Shown: positions 37,269-46,703, numbered from the stretch's first letter. The stretch is DNA of 64,000 nucleotides from Stenotrophomonas humi (GCF_001431415.1 NZ_LDJI01000019.1:1-64000), one strand, 5' to 3'. Made by a program: numbers and translations. The notes: a model not told the origin generated them from the sequence alone.

Positions 37269-37347
37269 GTGAGCGTGCTTCCAGGGCGACGCCACGTCGT
37301 CGCCCTCGCCCGCCCTCACGCTCACACCTATTGAAGAGATCACTGCA

Positions 37348-38556
37348 ATGACCAAGCAAATCCAGGACGCCTACATCGTCGCCGCCACCCGTACCCCGGT
37401 TGGCAAGGCGCCCAAGGGCATGTTCCGCAACACCCGTCCGGACGACATGCTCGCCCACGTGCTCCGCTCCGTGGTCGCCCAGGCCCCGGGCGTGGACGTC
37501 AACCGTATCGACGACGCCATCATCGGCTGCGCCATGCCGGAAGCCGAGCAGGGCATGAACGTGGCGCGCATCGGCGTGCTGCTGGCCGGCCTGCCCAACA
37601 CCATCGCCGCACAGACGGTGAACCGCTTCTGCTCCTCCGGCCTGCAGGCCGTGGCGATGGCCGCCGACCAGATCCGCCTGGGCAACAGCGACCTGATGCT
37701 GGCCGGCGGCACCGAGTCGATGTCGATGGTGCCGATGATGGGCAACAAGATCGCCATGGCGCCGAGCGTGTTCGACAACGACCACACCGCGATTGCCTAC
37801 GGCATGGGCATCACCGCCGAGAAGGTCGCCGAAGAATGGAAGATCTCGCGCGAGGACCAGGACGCCTTCGCGCTCGCTTCGCACCAGAAGGCCATCGCCG
37901 CGATCCAGAACGGCGAGTTCAAGGATGAAATCAGCCCGTACGAGATCGTCTCGCATCTGCCTGACCTGGCCGACGGCAAGCGCATCATCGTTCGCAACAA
38001 GCTCGCCGATACCGACGAAGGCCCGCGCCTTGATTCCTCGGCAGAAGGCCTGGCCAAGCTGCGTCCGGTGTTCCGTAACGGCCAGTTCGGTGGCTCCGTC
38101 ACTGCCGGCAATTCCTCGCAGATGAGCGATGGCGCCGGCGCGGTGCTGCTGGCTTCGGAACAGGCCATCAAGGATTACGGCCTGACCCCGCTGGCCCGCT
38201 TCGTCAGCTTCTCGGTCGCCGGCGTGCGTCCTGAAGTGATGGGCATCGGCCCGATCGCCGCGATCCCGAAGGCACTCAAGCAGGCTGGCCTGAGCCAGGA
38301 TCAGTTGGACTGGATCGAGCTCAATGAAGCCTTCGCCGCGCAGTCGCTGGCCGTCATCCGCGATTGCGGCCTGGACCCGAACAAGGTCAACCCGCTGGGC
38401 GGCGCCATCGCCCTGGGCCACCCGCTGGGTGCGACTGGTGCGATCCGCACCGCCACCATCCTGCACGGCCTGCGCCGTCGCCAGCAGAAATACGGCATGG
38501 TCACCATGTGCATCGGCACCGGCATGGGCGCCGCGGGCATCTTCGAATCGCTGTAA
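37348..38556 (+). CDS. fadA: Acetyl-CoA C-acyltransferase (3-ketoacyl-CoA thiolase)
   Basis: A 402-aa thiolase that releases acetyl-CoA in the last step of each beta-oxidation round. The nucleophilic Cys is in TVNRFCSSGLQAVAM (about residue 92). The C-terminal catalytic motifs are NPLGGAIALGHPLGATGAIR (His, about 355) and CIGTGMGAAGIFESL (Cys, about 390). It lies 79 bases after the dehydrogenase/hydratase gene on the same strand and ends at a strong terminator. Its role with the upstream enzyme is clear from context; the chain-length range is not. Confidence 0.95.
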   Translation: MTKQIQDAYIVAATRTPVGKAPKGMFRNTRPDDMLAHVLRSVVAQAPGVDVNRIDDAIIGCAMPEAEQGMNVARIGVLLAGLPNTIAAQTVNRFCSSGLQAVAMAADQIRLGNSDLMLAGGTESMSMVPMMGNKIAMAPSVFDNDHTAIAYGMGITAEKVAEEWKISREDQDAFALASHQKAIAAIQNGEFKDEISPYEIVSHLPDLADGKRIIVRNKLADTDEGPRLDSSAEGLAKLRPVFRNGQFGGSVTAGNSSQMSDGAGAVLLASEQAIKDYGLTPLARFVSFSVAGVRPEVMGIGPIAAIPKALKQAGLSQDQLDWIELNEAFAAQSLAVIRDCGLDPNKVNPLGGAIALGHPLGATGAIRTATILHGLRRRQQKYGMVTMCIGTGMGAAGIFESL

Positions 38557-38574
38557 GCCCAATACGACCTGCAA

Positions 38575-38606
38575 CAAAAAAGGGCAGCCGTTTGGCTGCC
38601 CTTTTC
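38575..38606 (+). terminator. Intrinsic terminator of the fad operon
   Basis: AAAAAAGGGCAGCCG-TTT-GGCTGCCCTTTTCG is an 8-bp hairpin flanked by A and T runs, 18 bases after the fadA stop. It could act in both directions. Confidence 0.9.
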
Positions 38607-38783
38607 GTTGGATCATCGGCATTCGCAAAATGCGCAGGCCGGCAGGAAATCCCAGCACAGTGAACTGCAGGGATCCTCTATCGCGCGCCCGAGCCCGCCC
38701 CGCGCCGCGCCGCGCCGGTAGAGCGCCACAGGGAACCGCAGAATCGCGCCGCCAACCACAACCCCATGAAAACCGCGAACAAG

Positions 38784-38812
38784 AAAAAAGCCCCGGTTTC
38801 CCGGAGCTTTTT
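38784..38812 (-). terminator. Terminator of the tRNA-Ala/tRNA-Glu array
   Basis: The hairpin AAAAAGCCCCGG-TTT-CCCGGAGCTTTTT lies immediately downstream of the last tRNA-Glu on the minus strand. Its A/T flanks make it functional in both directions. Confidence 0.8.
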
Positions 38813-38818
38813 ATGAAA

Positions 38819-38894
38819 TGGCGTCCCCACGGGGATTCGAACCCCGGTCGCCACCGTGAAAGGGTGATGTCCTAGGCCTCTAGACGATGGGGAC
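38819..38894 (-). tRNA. tRNA-Glu (TTC), copy 2
   Basis: A 76-nt cloverleaf on the minus strand begins GTCCCCATCGTCTAGAGGCC. It has anticodon TTC in the loop CTTTCAC, T-arm GGGGTTCGAATCCCC, and acceptor GTCCCCA/TGGGGAC followed by an encoded GCCA. It is identical to the copy at 39152-39227. Confidence 0.97.
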
Positions 38895-38945
38895 GCGTAT
38901 TCTTCAAATCTCAAATTGTGATCCGGATGGCCTAATATCCGAATT

Positions 38946-39021
38946 TGGTGGAGCCAAGCGGGATCGAACCGCTGACCTCCTGCATGCCATGCAGGCGCTC
39001 TCCCAGCTGAGCTATGGCCCC
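38946..39021 (-). tRNA. tRNA-Ala (GGC), copy 2
   Basis: A 76-nt cloverleaf begins GGGGCCATAGCTCAGCTGGG. The anticodon stem CCTGC/GCAGG encloses ATGGCAT (anticodon GGC), the T-arm is AGCGGTTCGATCCCGCT, and CCA is encoded. Same sequence as 39282-39357. Confidence 0.97.
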
Positions 39022-39151
39022 ACGTCTTGTTGCTAGCCCGCCATTATGACGGGAGTTTGTCGGAAATGGAAGCTTTTTCTTCCATGGTGCCTGGCACTTG
39101 GCGCCGCTCCAACAAAGCTCCAAAATCTGGAACCCGGTACAACTTGATGAA

Positions 39152-39227
39152 TGGCGTCCCCACGGGGATTCGAACCCCGGTCGCCACCGTGAAAGGGTGA
39201 TGTCCTAGGCCTCTAGACGATGGGGAC
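39152..39227 (-). tRNA. tRNA-Glu (TTC), copy 1
   Basis: Second 76-nt tRNA-Glu with anticodon TTC and encoded CCA, exactly 333 bases from the other copy and identical to it in the mature sequence. Confidence 0.97.
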
Positions 39228-39281
39228 GCGTAAACTTCATCAGATTTTATTCGACAATCCAGACGGCCTAATGTCCGGATT

Positions 39282-39357
39282 TGGTGGAGCCAAGCGGGAT
39301 CGAACCGCTGACCTCCTGCATGCCATGCAGGCGCTCTCCCAGCTGAGCTATGGCCCC
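39282..39357 (-). tRNA. tRNA-Ala (GGC), copy 1
   Basis: A 76-nt tRNA-Ala with anticodon GGC and encoded CCA. It is the first tRNA of the minus-strand array Ala-Glu-Ala-Glu, about 20 bases from the predicted promoter -10. Confidence 0.97.
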
Positions 39358-39375
39358 GACGTTGCCGAGAACGAA

Positions 39376-39404
39376 ATAATAGCGGGCCTTTTTTAGGCCC
39401 GCAA
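39376..39404 (-). promoter_or_regulatory. Promoter of the tRNA array
   Basis: On the minus strand, -35 TTGCGG (39399-39404) and -10 TATTAT (39376-39381) are separated by exactly 17 bp. The -10 ends about 19 bases before the tRNA-Ala 5' end. The spacer plus -35 form the palindrome GCGGGCCT-AAAAA-AGGCCCGC (39382-39402). Confidence 0.7.
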
Positions 39405-39578
39405 GACATTTGTGAAATTTTTTCTTCACATGATGCGACGAGCGAGCGTCATTGCGACAAGACAAGCGCCCCACACATCAGCGGAGGAAGCCTTACATCA
39501 CAGCTGTTCCAATTCCTGATGCCTGGCTGCACGGGACGCGACAAGGTAGTTCACACCTGATCGCACAAGGACGCCGCG

Positions 39579-39974
39579 ATGCACAGCGCCATCCGTTTCA
39601 TCATCTTTGGCCTGATTGTCTGCTCTTTTTCCGTGAACGCTCACGCCCAACAGATCTTCAAATGCAGCGAAGGCGGCACCGTCTCCTATCAATCCTTGCC
39701 GTGTGCCGGCGCAACGTTGCGAAGCTGGCAGGCAACGCCCGATGTCGTCACTCCGGCCGCGAAGGCACGCGATGAAGAATTGCGTCGTGAACCGAGGCCT
39801 GCGCGGCGAACCGGAGGACGCTACCGCTCCAGTCGCGCAGGAAAAGCCCCCACCACTACGGCCTGCCAACAGGCGAGGAAAGGCCGCGCCGACGCTTATG
39901 CGAAGGCCGGCCTGAAACGCGACTTCACGCTCTCCAGCCATTGGGACAACCGCGTTCACGACGCTTGCTGGTAA
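39579..39974 (+). CDS. Small exported protein, DUF4124-like
   Basis: A 131-aa protein with a signal peptide (about 1-24, IRFIIFGLIVCSFSVNAHA). The start of a DUF4124-like domain follows: QQIFKCSEGGTVSYQSLPCA, with two Cys likely to form a disulfide. The middle is basic and Arg-rich (about 68-90). The C-terminus, with TTACQQARKGRADAYAKAGL and WDNRVHDACW, is the type seen in many small xanthomonad periplasmic proteins. Function is unknown. It lies alone between the tRNA array and the C13 peptidase gene. Confidence 0.75.
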   Translation: MHSAIRFIIFGLIVCSFSVNAHAQQIFKCSEGGTVSYQSLPCAGATLRSWQATPDVVTPAAKARDEELRREPRPARRTGGRYRSSRAGKAPTTTACQQARKGRADAYAKAGLKRDFTLSSHWDNRVHDACW

Positions 39975-40081
39975 CAGTCCAGCCACAGGACCAGGCATCC
40001 ATCGGTTGCCCCGCGCATCAATGCCGTGCCCATCACGCCGAATGGATAGAATCGCGCAACCAAACATGCGCCGTCCTGCCC

Positions 40082-41059
40082 ATGCACAACCGCCTCAGCC
40101 GTCCACTGCTCATTCGCCTGCGCGACGCCTGCCTTGCCGGTGCACTGCTCGCCAGTGCATTGCCGTCCATTGCGGCGCCCGTCGCTGACGCAAGACGGGC
40201 CACCACGCCGAAACTGGAAGGTACCCAGCGGGCATTGCTTGATTCCACGCTGGCGCGGCTGGCACCGCAGCGCCCAGGTGTGACCGACATGTATGTTCTG
40301 GGCGTCGCCGGTGACAGCGACGAGGATGTCTTCCGCAATGAGGTCGTCTACCTGCAGCAACTTTCGTCACAACGCTGGGATGCCACAGGACGAATGGTCA
40401 GCCTGATCAATCACCCGCAAACGCGTACCGGCGACAACGCCATGCCACTGGCCACCCGCGAGAGCCTCGGCTATGCGCTGGATGCGTTAGGCAGGACGCT
40501 CGATCCGGAGGAGGACGTGCTGTTCCTGTACCTCAGCAGCCACGGCCTGGGCGACAACAGCTTCTATCTGCATACGGGCAGGAATGAAGAGGACTATCTG
40601 ACGCCCGGCGATCTGGCGCAGCTGCTGGACGAGGCGCACATCGGCAATGCGGTGATTGTGGTTTCCGCCTGCTTTGCCGGTGGTTTCATCCCGGCGCTGC
40701 AGGCACCCAACCGCATGATCATCACCGCCGCACGCAAGGACCGCCCCTCATTCGGTTGCGGCAACACCGACAGCGCAACGTGGTTCGGGCGTGCATTTCT
40801 GGTCGAGGCGATGAACGCCACGAATGACTTCAACGCCGCCTATTCGCAGACGAAGATGACGGTACGGCGACGCGAGAAAGAGGAAGGCGAGCGCCCTTCC
40901 GAGCCGCAGTTCCAGGCTGGCCAGGCGATCACGGAAACCTTGGCGAAATGGCGTGATGGCCTGCCCGCAACCGCTGCCGTGCCCTACCCGTTCGTGCATC
41001 AACCCAGGCGCGCCACGGACAAGGCGGCGCGTGGATCAGGCAACAGGAAGGGACCGTAA
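40082..41059 (+). CDS. Exported peptidase of family C13 (legumain-like)
   Basis: A 325-aa protein with a signal peptide (about 1-35, ACLAGALLASALPSIAAP). A caspase-fold cysteine peptidase domain follows. The catalytic His is in VLFLYLSSHGLGDNSF (about residue 155) and the catalytic Cys in NAVIVVSACFAGGFIPALQA (about 198), the spacing and context of bacterial C13/legumain-like proteins. Legumains cut after Asn/Asp; substrates of bacterial homologues are mostly unknown. The start at 40082 is the first ATG leading into the signal peptide, but has no clear Shine-Dalgarno. The C-terminal 30 residues are basic and probably disordered. Confidence 0.88.
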   Translation: MHNRLSRPLLIRLRDACLAGALLASALPSIAAPVADARRATTPKLEGTQRALLDSTLARLAPQRPGVTDMYVLGVAGDSDEDVFRNEVVYLQQLSSQRWDATGRMVSLINHPQTRTGDNAMPLATRESLGYALDALGRTLDPEEDVLFLYLSSHGLGDNSFYLHTGRNEEDYLTPGDLAQLLDEAHIGNAVIVVSACFAGGFIPALQAPNRMIITAARKDRPSFGCGNTDSATWFGRAFLVEAMNATNDFNAAYSQTKMTVRRREKEEGERPSEPQFQAGQAITETLAKWRDGLPATAAVPYPFVHQPRRATDKAARGSGNRKGP

Positions 41060-41166
41060 CCCTGCCGTTGATCCGCGCATACCGGCGGGACGGCCATGTC
41101 CATCCTTGAAGGCGGCCCACTTTGCCGCCCCACGTTGTCGGCCAACTGCACCGCCCCGCTTCACAC

Positions 41167-42693
41167 TCAGGGCATCGCGGATTGCAGGCGGTAGCGCGTT
41201 TGAGTGCTGAACTGCCTGCCGTTCAAGGTGGTGCGAACTTCGACGGTGTGCTCGCCTTCGGCCAGCTTGGTCGGCAGCGCCGCACGCCACAGATGCGTGG
41301 ATGGCACGGCTTCCGGTGAACGGTCGTAACCGCGCAGGTTGTTGGCCATGTCGTCGGCGATGTTCTCCATCAGCAGTCGGGGATCAGGCTGCCGGACCTG
41401 CTTCATCGGCTCCCATTCACCCCCATCCACCCGGAATTCAACCGGCAGCCCGTCGTAGCCCATGAACACGTTGGCGTAAACGCCCCATGCCGGATAGGCA
41501 CCCTGCCGCAGCACCTTGGGCGCGTGCAGTGCGATCTGCTGGTCCGGCGCGGCGCGGGCGACGCGGTACTCGACACTGTAGCGACCCTGCGGCTGCACAT
41601 TGAGCAGGCCATAGCCATTGGGCGTGCCATCGGCCATGGTGGTATCGGGAATACCCTGTGCATCCTTCACGCCCGACCAGAACGCACCGCAGGCCGCGCC
41701 AACGTTGTACTCATGCAACGGCCGCGCGCCCTTCCAACCCTGCTCGGCCGCCCAAAACTTCTGGCTCTGGTTGTGGGTGTGGCCGCTCAGGATCAGCGGG
41801 TGCTCCACCTTCTCAAGCAACGCGAACAAGCGCGCGCGGTCTTCCGCTCGATAGACGTGATCGAACAGCGGAATGTGGAAACCCAGCACTACCAGCTTGT
41901 CCTTGGCGATGGTGGGAAGATAACGCTCAAGGAAGGCGAACTGGTCTTCGCGCAGCCCACCAACGTATGCCGGCTTCTGGCCCGGCTGGGCGATGATGTC
42001 GTCCATGCCGATGAACACCATCGATGGCTCTTCCCACGCGTAGGTGTCCGGGCCGAGGTAGCGGTGGTAGCTGGCCAATGACGTGGCATCGCTCTGCGCA
42101 CCGATATCCATATCGTGATTGCCCGGCACATGCAGCCACGGCACGCCCAGCGACGTCACAGCCTTGGTCAACGCCGGGTACAGCGACGGATCATCGTTGG
42201 TGATATCACCCAGCGTCATGCCCAGACGCGCTTGATGCTTGCCGCGCAGCGGCGCGATGATGTCGCGCTCGAAGTAGCTCACGTCCAGCGCGTTGCTGGT
42301 CTGGCTGTCGGCCATCACCAGGGTCTGGAAAGTGCTCGGCGCATCCGGCTGCGGTACCAGCGCGAAAGGTCGGCATTGCGCCGCACTCCCCTCACCGGCG
42401 CTTGGGCGCCAGATATCCGGCAGACCATCGCTACGCACGGCGGCACCGTAGCCGGCGGGCTTGATGACGAAGATATTGAGCTGGGCAGAGGCGGGCAGCT
42501 GATAACGACCGTCGTTGCCGGTAACGACGATGTGCTCGCCATCGGACACCTTGATGCCGGACAGTGGCTTCTCGCCTGCGTCGTGCACACCGTTGCCGTT
42601 GGCATCGTTGAACACCGCCCCTTCCACACAGGACGCCGTCGCCGCGAACGGAGCACAGGCCAGCAACAGGCCAGTCAGCAGGGTTTGACGCAT
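41167..42693 (-). CDS. Secreted calcineurin-like metallophosphoesterase, three domains
   Basis: A 508-aa protein. A signal peptide (about 1-20) is followed by an N-terminal SdrD-B/MetallophosN-like domain (about 22-110, GAVFNDANGNGVHDAGEKPL), a form often calcium-binding. The metallophosphoesterase core (about 125-335) carries VMADSQ, LGDITNDD, VPGNHDMDIG, GFHIPLF and LSGHTHNQS, which supply the two-metal site. A C-terminal MetallophosC domain (about 340-505) ends the protein. The His usual in the first motif (DxH) is replaced by Gln, as in some family members. Homologues hydrolyse phosphomonoesters or diesters; the substrate is not evident. Confidence 0.88.
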   Translation of the reverse strand: MRQTLLTGLLLACAPFAATASCVEGAVFNDANGNGVHDAGEKPLSGIKVSDGEHIVVTGNDGRYQLPASAQLNIFVIKPAGYGAAVRSDGLPDIWRPSAGEGSAAQCRPFALVPQPDAPSTFQTLVMADSQTSNALDVSYFERDIIAPLRGKHQARLGMTLGDITNDDPSLYPALTKAVTSLGVPWLHVPGNHDMDIGAQSDATSLASYHRYLGPDTYAWEEPSMVFIGMDDIIAQPGQKPAYVGGLREDQFAFLERYLPTIAKDKLVVLGFHIPLFDHVYRAEDRARLFALLEKVEHPLILSGHTHNQSQKFWAAEQGWKGARPLHEYNVGAACGAFWSGVKDAQGIPDTTMADGTPNGYGLLNVQPQGRYSVEYRVARAAPDQQIALHAPKVLRQGAYPAWGVYANVFMGYDGLPVEFRVDGGEWEPMKQVRQPDPRLLMENIADDMANNLRGYDRSPEAVPSTHLWRAALPTKLAEGEHTVEVRTTLNGRQFSTQTRYRLQSAMP

Positions 42694-42840
42694 GGAATCC
42701 TCGGCGGGCGAATGGGCAGGTGCGCATTATCGCCCTGCTCTGCGACAGGTGCGTGGCGGAGGGTTTTGCTGGGATTGGTGGATCGGGTGCTGTCTGGCCC
42801 CTCGTTGGTGCGTCAGAAGCCGAAAAGGGGCCTCAACCCA

Positions 42841-42867
42841 CCCCCTCTCCCGTGCGCGGCAGAGGGG
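42841..42867 (+). repeat. Extragenic palindrome (CCCCTCT...AGAGGGG)
   Basis: CCCCTCTCCCGTGCGCGGCAGAGGGG is an imperfect hairpin between the phosphoesterase start and the hisIE stop. It resembles the palindrome at 27315-27330. Confidence 0.5.
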
Positions 42868-42901
42868 CTATGGGAACAGTGCTTCAAAGCGGGGCCTGCA
42901 A

Positions 42902-43540
42902 TCAGCTTGCAGCCTTCTCGGCTGCCTTTGCATGGCGTGCTTCAAGCACCGCCACCGCGTCGTCTAGCGCCAGACCGCGCATACGCAGCAGCACGATCAG
43001 GTGGAACAACAGGTCGGCAGATTCGCCGAGCAGGTCCTCATCGCGCTGCACGACACCGGCCAGCGCGGTCTCCACGCCCTCCTCGCCTACTTTCTGCGCG
43101 ATATGCCGCGCGCCTTTTTCGAACAGCTTGGTGGTGTAGCTGTTGAGCGGGCGATCGTGTTCGCGCTGCTTGATCAACGCATCCAGTGCGCCCAGGAAGT
43201 TGCCCGGCGCGGCGCTGAAGCAACTGGTGCTGCCGGTGTGGCAGGTCGGGCCGTGCGGAACTGCGGTGACCAGCAACGTGTCGGCATCGCAATCAACGCG
43301 GATATCCACCAGCTCCAGGTGATTGCCGGACGTCTCACCCTTGGTCCAAAGCCGCTTCTTGGTGCGACTGAAGAAAGTGACCTTGCCGCTGTCACGTGAC
43401 TTTTCCAGGGCCTCGCGGTCCATGTAACCAAGCATAAGCACGCGCAGCGTGGCGGCGTCCTGCACGATGACCGGCATCAGCCCATCGACCTTGCCCCAGT
43501 CCAGGTTGGCCGTATCCAGCGCTTTGAATTCAGTAGACAT
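42902..43540 (-). CDS. hisIE: Bifunctional phosphoribosyl-AMP cyclohydrolase / phosphoribosyl-ATP pyrophosphatase
   Basis: A 212-aa fusion catalysing steps 2 and 3 of histidine synthesis. The HisI domain (about 1-115) has the zinc ligands in [20 protein letters not shown] and the signature [16 protein letters not shown]. The HisE domain (about 120-205) has [14 protein letters not shown] and [13 protein letters not shown]. It is the last gene of the his operon and overlaps hisF by 11 bases. Confidence 0.97.
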   Translation of the reverse strand: MSTEFKALDTANLDWGKVDGLMPVIVQDAATLRVLMLGYMDREALEKSRDSGKVTFFSRTKKRLWTKGETSGNHLELVDIRVDCDADTLLVTAVPHGPTCHTGSTSCFSAAPGNFLGALDALIKQREHDRPLNSYTTKLFEKGARHIAQKVGEEGVETALAGVVQRDEDLLGESADLLFHLIVLLRMRGLALDDAVAVLEARHAKAAEKAAS

Positions 43541-44306
43541 CTCTTACCTCGATCTGTTGTTCGCGCAGGAATTGTTTGAGTTCCGGAATGGCGATGGCGC
43601 CGGAATGGAACACACTGGCGGCCAGTGCGCCGTCGACGTCGGCCTGTTCGAACACATCGGCAAAATGTTGCGGTATGCCGGCGCCACCGGAGGCGATCAA
43701 CGGAACCGTGCACAGTGCGCGGGCCTGGCGTAACTGAGCGATGTCGTAGCCCTTGCGGACACCGTCACTGTCCATGCAGTTCAGCACTATTTCGCCTGCA
43801 CCGCGCTGCTGCACTTCGCGTACCCAGTCCAGAGTGAGCCGCGCCTCGGCGCGGGTCTTGGCCGGGTCTCCCGTGTAGGACCGCACCCGCCATTGGCCAT
43901 CGGGCTCGCGAATAGAGTCGATACCGACCACCACGCATTGCTGGCCGAAGGCTTCGGCCAGTTCTTCGATCAACACCGGCCGCTCCAGCGCGGGCGTGTT
44001 GATCGAGATCTTGTCGGCGCCGGCATTGAGCACTGCCCGGGCGGTGTCAACATCACGGATGCCTCCGGCCACGCAGAACGGAATGTCGATCAGCCGCGCG
44101 ACCCGCTCGATCCACTCCCGATCCACTGAGCGGCCCTCCGGGCTGGCCGAGATGTCGTAGAACACCAGCTCGTCAGCGCCTTCGTCGCGATACCGCAGCG
44201 CCAGCTCGCTGATGTCGCCCATATCGACGTGATCGCGGAACTTGACGCCCTTGACCACGCGGCCTTCGCGCACGTCCAGACAGGGAATGATGCGACGGCT
44301 CAGCAT
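43530..44306 (-). CDS. hisF: Imidazole glycerol phosphate synthase, cyclase subunit
   Basis: A 258-aa (beta-alpha)8 barrel that uses ammonia from HisH to form imidazole glycerol phosphate and AICAR. The catalytic Asp are in [16 protein letters not shown] (residue 11) and [17 protein letters not shown] (about 130-135). The phosphate-binding end [13 protein letters not shown] is present. It overlaps hisA by seven bases and hisIE by 11, indicating coupled translation. Confidence 0.97.
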   Translation of the reverse strand: MLSRRIIPCLDVREGRVVKGVKFRDHVDMGDISELALRYRDEGADELVFYDISASPEGRSVDREWIERVARLIDIPFCVAGGIRDVDTARAVLNAGADKISINTPALERPVLIEELAEAFGQQCVVVGIDSIREPDGQWRVRSYTGDPAKTRAEARLTLDWVREVQQRGAGEIVLNCMDSDGVRKGYDIAQLRQARALCTVPLIASGGAGIPQHFADVFEQADVDGALAASVFHSGAIAIPELKQFLREQQIEVRDVY

Positions 44307-45034
44307 GCCAGTGCCTCATCGAGCTTCAGATGGCCTTCGAGCAGGGCCTTGCCGAGCACCGCGCCACCGCACCCCGCCGTCTTCGATGCGCGGACGTCGG
44401 CCACGTCGCGCACACCACCGGACGCCTGCACCGCGACGCCTGGCAGCAAGCCCGACAGATGCGCGTAGAGATCGATGTTGGGCCCGGACAGCATGCCGTC
44501 GCGGGAAATATCGGTGCACAGCAGGTGTTTCATGCCGGCGTGCGCGTAGCGACGCGCGAGCTCGTCGAGCGTGACGTCGGCCGTCTCGGTCCAGCCATGC
44601 ACCGGCAGACGCCATACACCGTCGTCGCCCTGCCGGGTGTCCAAGGCGATGGTGAGATGCTCGGCCCCGAATTCCTGCAGCCAGGCCTGTACGTTGTCGG
44701 GTTCCCGTACCGCCAACGAGCCGATCACCACGCGACTGGCACCGGCATCAAGAATGCGTGCCACATCATCGCGACCACGCACGCCACCGCCGGTCTGCAC
44801 CTTCAGCGTTGTGCTGGATGCGATCTGCGCCAGCAACGGTGCCAGCGTATAGCCGCCCGCCTTGGCGGCATCCAGGTCGACCAGATGCATCCACGTCGCG
44901 CCGATGGCAGCAAACGCCTGCGCGCGCGGCAACGCATCGTCGCCATAGGTGGTCTGCTTGGCGTAGTCGCCCTGCAACAGGCGCACGACGCGGCCTTCGC
45001 GGATGTCCAGCGCGGGATAGACGGTGAAACTCAT
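44300..45034 (-). CDS. hisA: Phosphoribosylformimino-AICAR-phosphate isomerase
   Basis: A 244-aa (beta-alpha)8 barrel isomerising ProFAR to PRFAR. The catalytic Asp are in [20 protein letters not shown] (residue 8) and [17 protein letters not shown] (about 130). The start at 45034 ([10 protein letters not shown]) overlaps the hisH stop as ATGA; the longer open frame upstream is hisH in another frame. Confidence 0.97.
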   Translation of the reverse strand: MSFTVYPALDIREGRVVRLLQGDYAKQTTYGDDALPRAQAFAAIGATWMHLVDLDAAKAGGYTLAPLLAQIASSTTLKVQTGGGVRGRDDVARILDAGASRVVIGSLAVREPDNVQAWLQEFGAEHLTIALDTRQGDDGVWRLPVHGWTETADVTLDELARRYAHAGMKHLLCTDISRDGMLSGPNIDLYAHLSGLLPGVAVQASGGVRDVADVRASKTAGCGGAVLGKALLEGHLKLDEALAC

Positions 45035-45633
45035 TGCGTTGTGATCTCTAGAAAGTTGCGCAGGATGCGCGCGCCGGGTCCGGCGGAACGTTCGGGGTGG
45101 AACTGCGCCCCGCACAGATGACCGCGCTGCACCACCGCCGTGAACAGCCCGCCGTGATGGCAGGCCGCGACCGTATCGGAGGTCACTGGGGCGGCGTAGC
45201 TGTGTACGAAGTAGGCGCTGGAGCCCACCGGAACACCCTCCAACAGCGGCGATTCGCGCAGTGCCAGCAACTTGTTCCAGCCCATGTGCGGCACCCGTAC
45301 GCCCACGCCCGGATGCAGCCGGCGGACGATACCGGGCAGCAGGCCCAGGCACTCGGTGTTGCCCTCTTCCGAACGTTCGAACAGCAGCTGCATACCGAGG
45401 CAGATGCCGATCAACGGCACCTGCAGCTGGCGCAGCGGCTCCACCAGACCCTGCACATGCAGCCGCTTCATGCCTTCGGCGGCAGCGCCGACGCCGGGCA
45501 GGATCACCCGATCAATGCCATCAAAGTCCCGGGCTTCACGCACCATGCGCACGTCAACGTCCAGTCGCTCCAATGCATAGCGCACCGAGCCGAGGTTGGC
45601 GCCACCTGCATCAATCAGCCCGACCGTACTCAC
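45031..45633 (-). CDS. hisH: Imidazole glycerol phosphate synthase, glutaminase subunit (GTG start)
   Basis: A 200-aa class I glutamine amidotransferase supplying ammonia to HisF. The nucleophile is in [19 protein letters not shown] (Cys about 80), and the His-Glu pair in [11 protein letters not shown]. The start is assigned to the GTG at 45631-45633, which overlaps the hisB TGA as GTGA and gives the family length. No in-frame ATG exists at the right place. Confidence 0.93.
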   Translation of the reverse strand: MSTVGLIDAGGANLGSVRYALERLDVDVRMVREARDFDGIDRVILPGVGAAAEGMKRLHVQGLVEPLRQLQVPLIGICLGMQLLFERSEEGNTECLGLLPGIVRRLHPGVGVRVPHMGWNKLLALRESPLLEGVPVGSSAYFVHSYAAPVTSDTVAACHHGGLFTAVVQRGHLCGAQFHPERSAGPGARILRNFLEITTQ

Positions 45634-46703
45634 AACGCGCCCTTGGTCGAAGGCAGCTCGGTGCCCTCGCGGCGGATCGCCTGGCGCAACGCCCGCGCCA
45701 GCGCCTTGAAACAGGCTTCGACCTTGTGGTGGTCGTTGTCGCCTTCCACCTTCAGGTTGAGATTCAAACCCGCCGAATCGCACAGCGAGCGGAAGAAATG
45801 CGGTACCAGTTCGGTTGGCATATCGCCTACCCGCTCGCGCTTGAATTCGCCATCGAACACGAAGTACGGCCGGCCACTGAAATCCAGCGCTGCGCTGGCC
45901 AGGGTCTCGTCCATCGGCAAGGTGAAGCCGTAACGTCCGATGCCACGCTTGTCACCCAGCGCTTCACGCAGCGCCTGGCCCAGTGCAAGCCCGGTGTCTT
46001 CGATGGTGTGGTGCTCATCGATATGCAGGTCGCCCTTGGCCTCGATTTCCAGTGCGAACCCACCGTGGCGGCCGATCTGGTCGAGCATGTGGTCGAAGAA
46101 CGGCAGGCCGGTGTTGATCTTGGCGCCGGCCACTTTGTCCAGATCGACGAACACACGGATCTGCGTTTCCTTGGTGTCGCGCTGCACGGTGGCACGACGT
46201 GGTGCGTCGGCCAGTTCGTGGGCGATGCTGCCCCAGTCCCACTCGCCGCCGAATTGCTCGGTACGCAGCTGGAAGCCGCGGATCTTCATGTTGTCGGCAA
46301 ACTGGATATCAGTGGGACGGTCACCCACCATGCCCGAGCGCCTCCAGTCGATGGAGCGGTCCTGAAGATACGGCAGCATCATGCCGATGCCCGGCTTGCG
46401 ATTGGGACTGTTGTCCTGCGGCCAACTCGGGTCCACCAGCACATCGCGGAAGACAATGCCCTGGCTGGCGAAGATCTGCAGCATCAGGTCGTTGGGGCCG
46501 TCGAAACTTTCCTGCGGGTAGCCTTCGCTGCCCAAGCCGTCCTGGTTCGAAACGATGACGAACTGGTAGCCGGCATCACGCAGCTTGAGCATGGCGGGGA
46601 TGACGTTCTTCACCAGACGCAGCTTTTCATAAGCGTCGATCTGGAAGTCCGCCGGCTCCTCGATCAAGGTGCCGTCACGATCGACGAACAGGATGGGGGT
46701 CAT
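45630..46703 (-). CDS. hisB: Bifunctional histidinol-phosphatase / imidazoleglycerol-phosphate dehydratase
   Basis: A 357-aa fusion. The N-terminal HAD phosphatase (about 1-165) has [14 protein letters not shown] (two Asp) and [15 protein letters not shown]. The C-terminal dehydratase (about 170-357) has the manganese ligands in [35 protein letters not shown] and [19 protein letters not shown]. It overlaps hisH and hisC by four bases each. Confidence 0.97.
   Translation of the reverse strand: MTPILFVDRDGTLIEEPADFQIDAYEKLRLVKNVIPAMLKLRDAGYQFVIVSNQDGLGSEGYPQESFDGPNDLMLQIFASQGIVFRDVLVDPSWPQDNSPNRKPGIGMMLPYLQDRSIDWRRSGMVGDRPTDIQFADNMKIRGFQLRTEQFGGEWDWGSIAHELADAPRRATVQRDTKETQIRVFVDLDKVAGAKINTGLPFFDHMLDQIGRHGGFALEIEAKGDLHIDEHHTIEDTGLALGQALREALGDKRGIGRYGFTLPMDETLASAALDFSGRPYFVFDGEFKRERVGDMPTELVPHFFRSLCDSAGLNLNLKVEGDNDHHKVEACFKALARALRQAIRREGTELPSTKGAL

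Larger units (their letters stand above)
38819..39357 (-). repeat. Tandem duplication of a Glu/Ala tRNA unit (333-bp period)
   Basis: The two Glu-Ala units repeat with a 333-base offset for both tRNAs. The similarity extends into the spacer between Glu and Ala (CGGATGGCCTAATATCCGAA versus CAGACGGCCTAATGTCCGGA), while the spacer between the units is unrelated. Confidence 0.9.
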
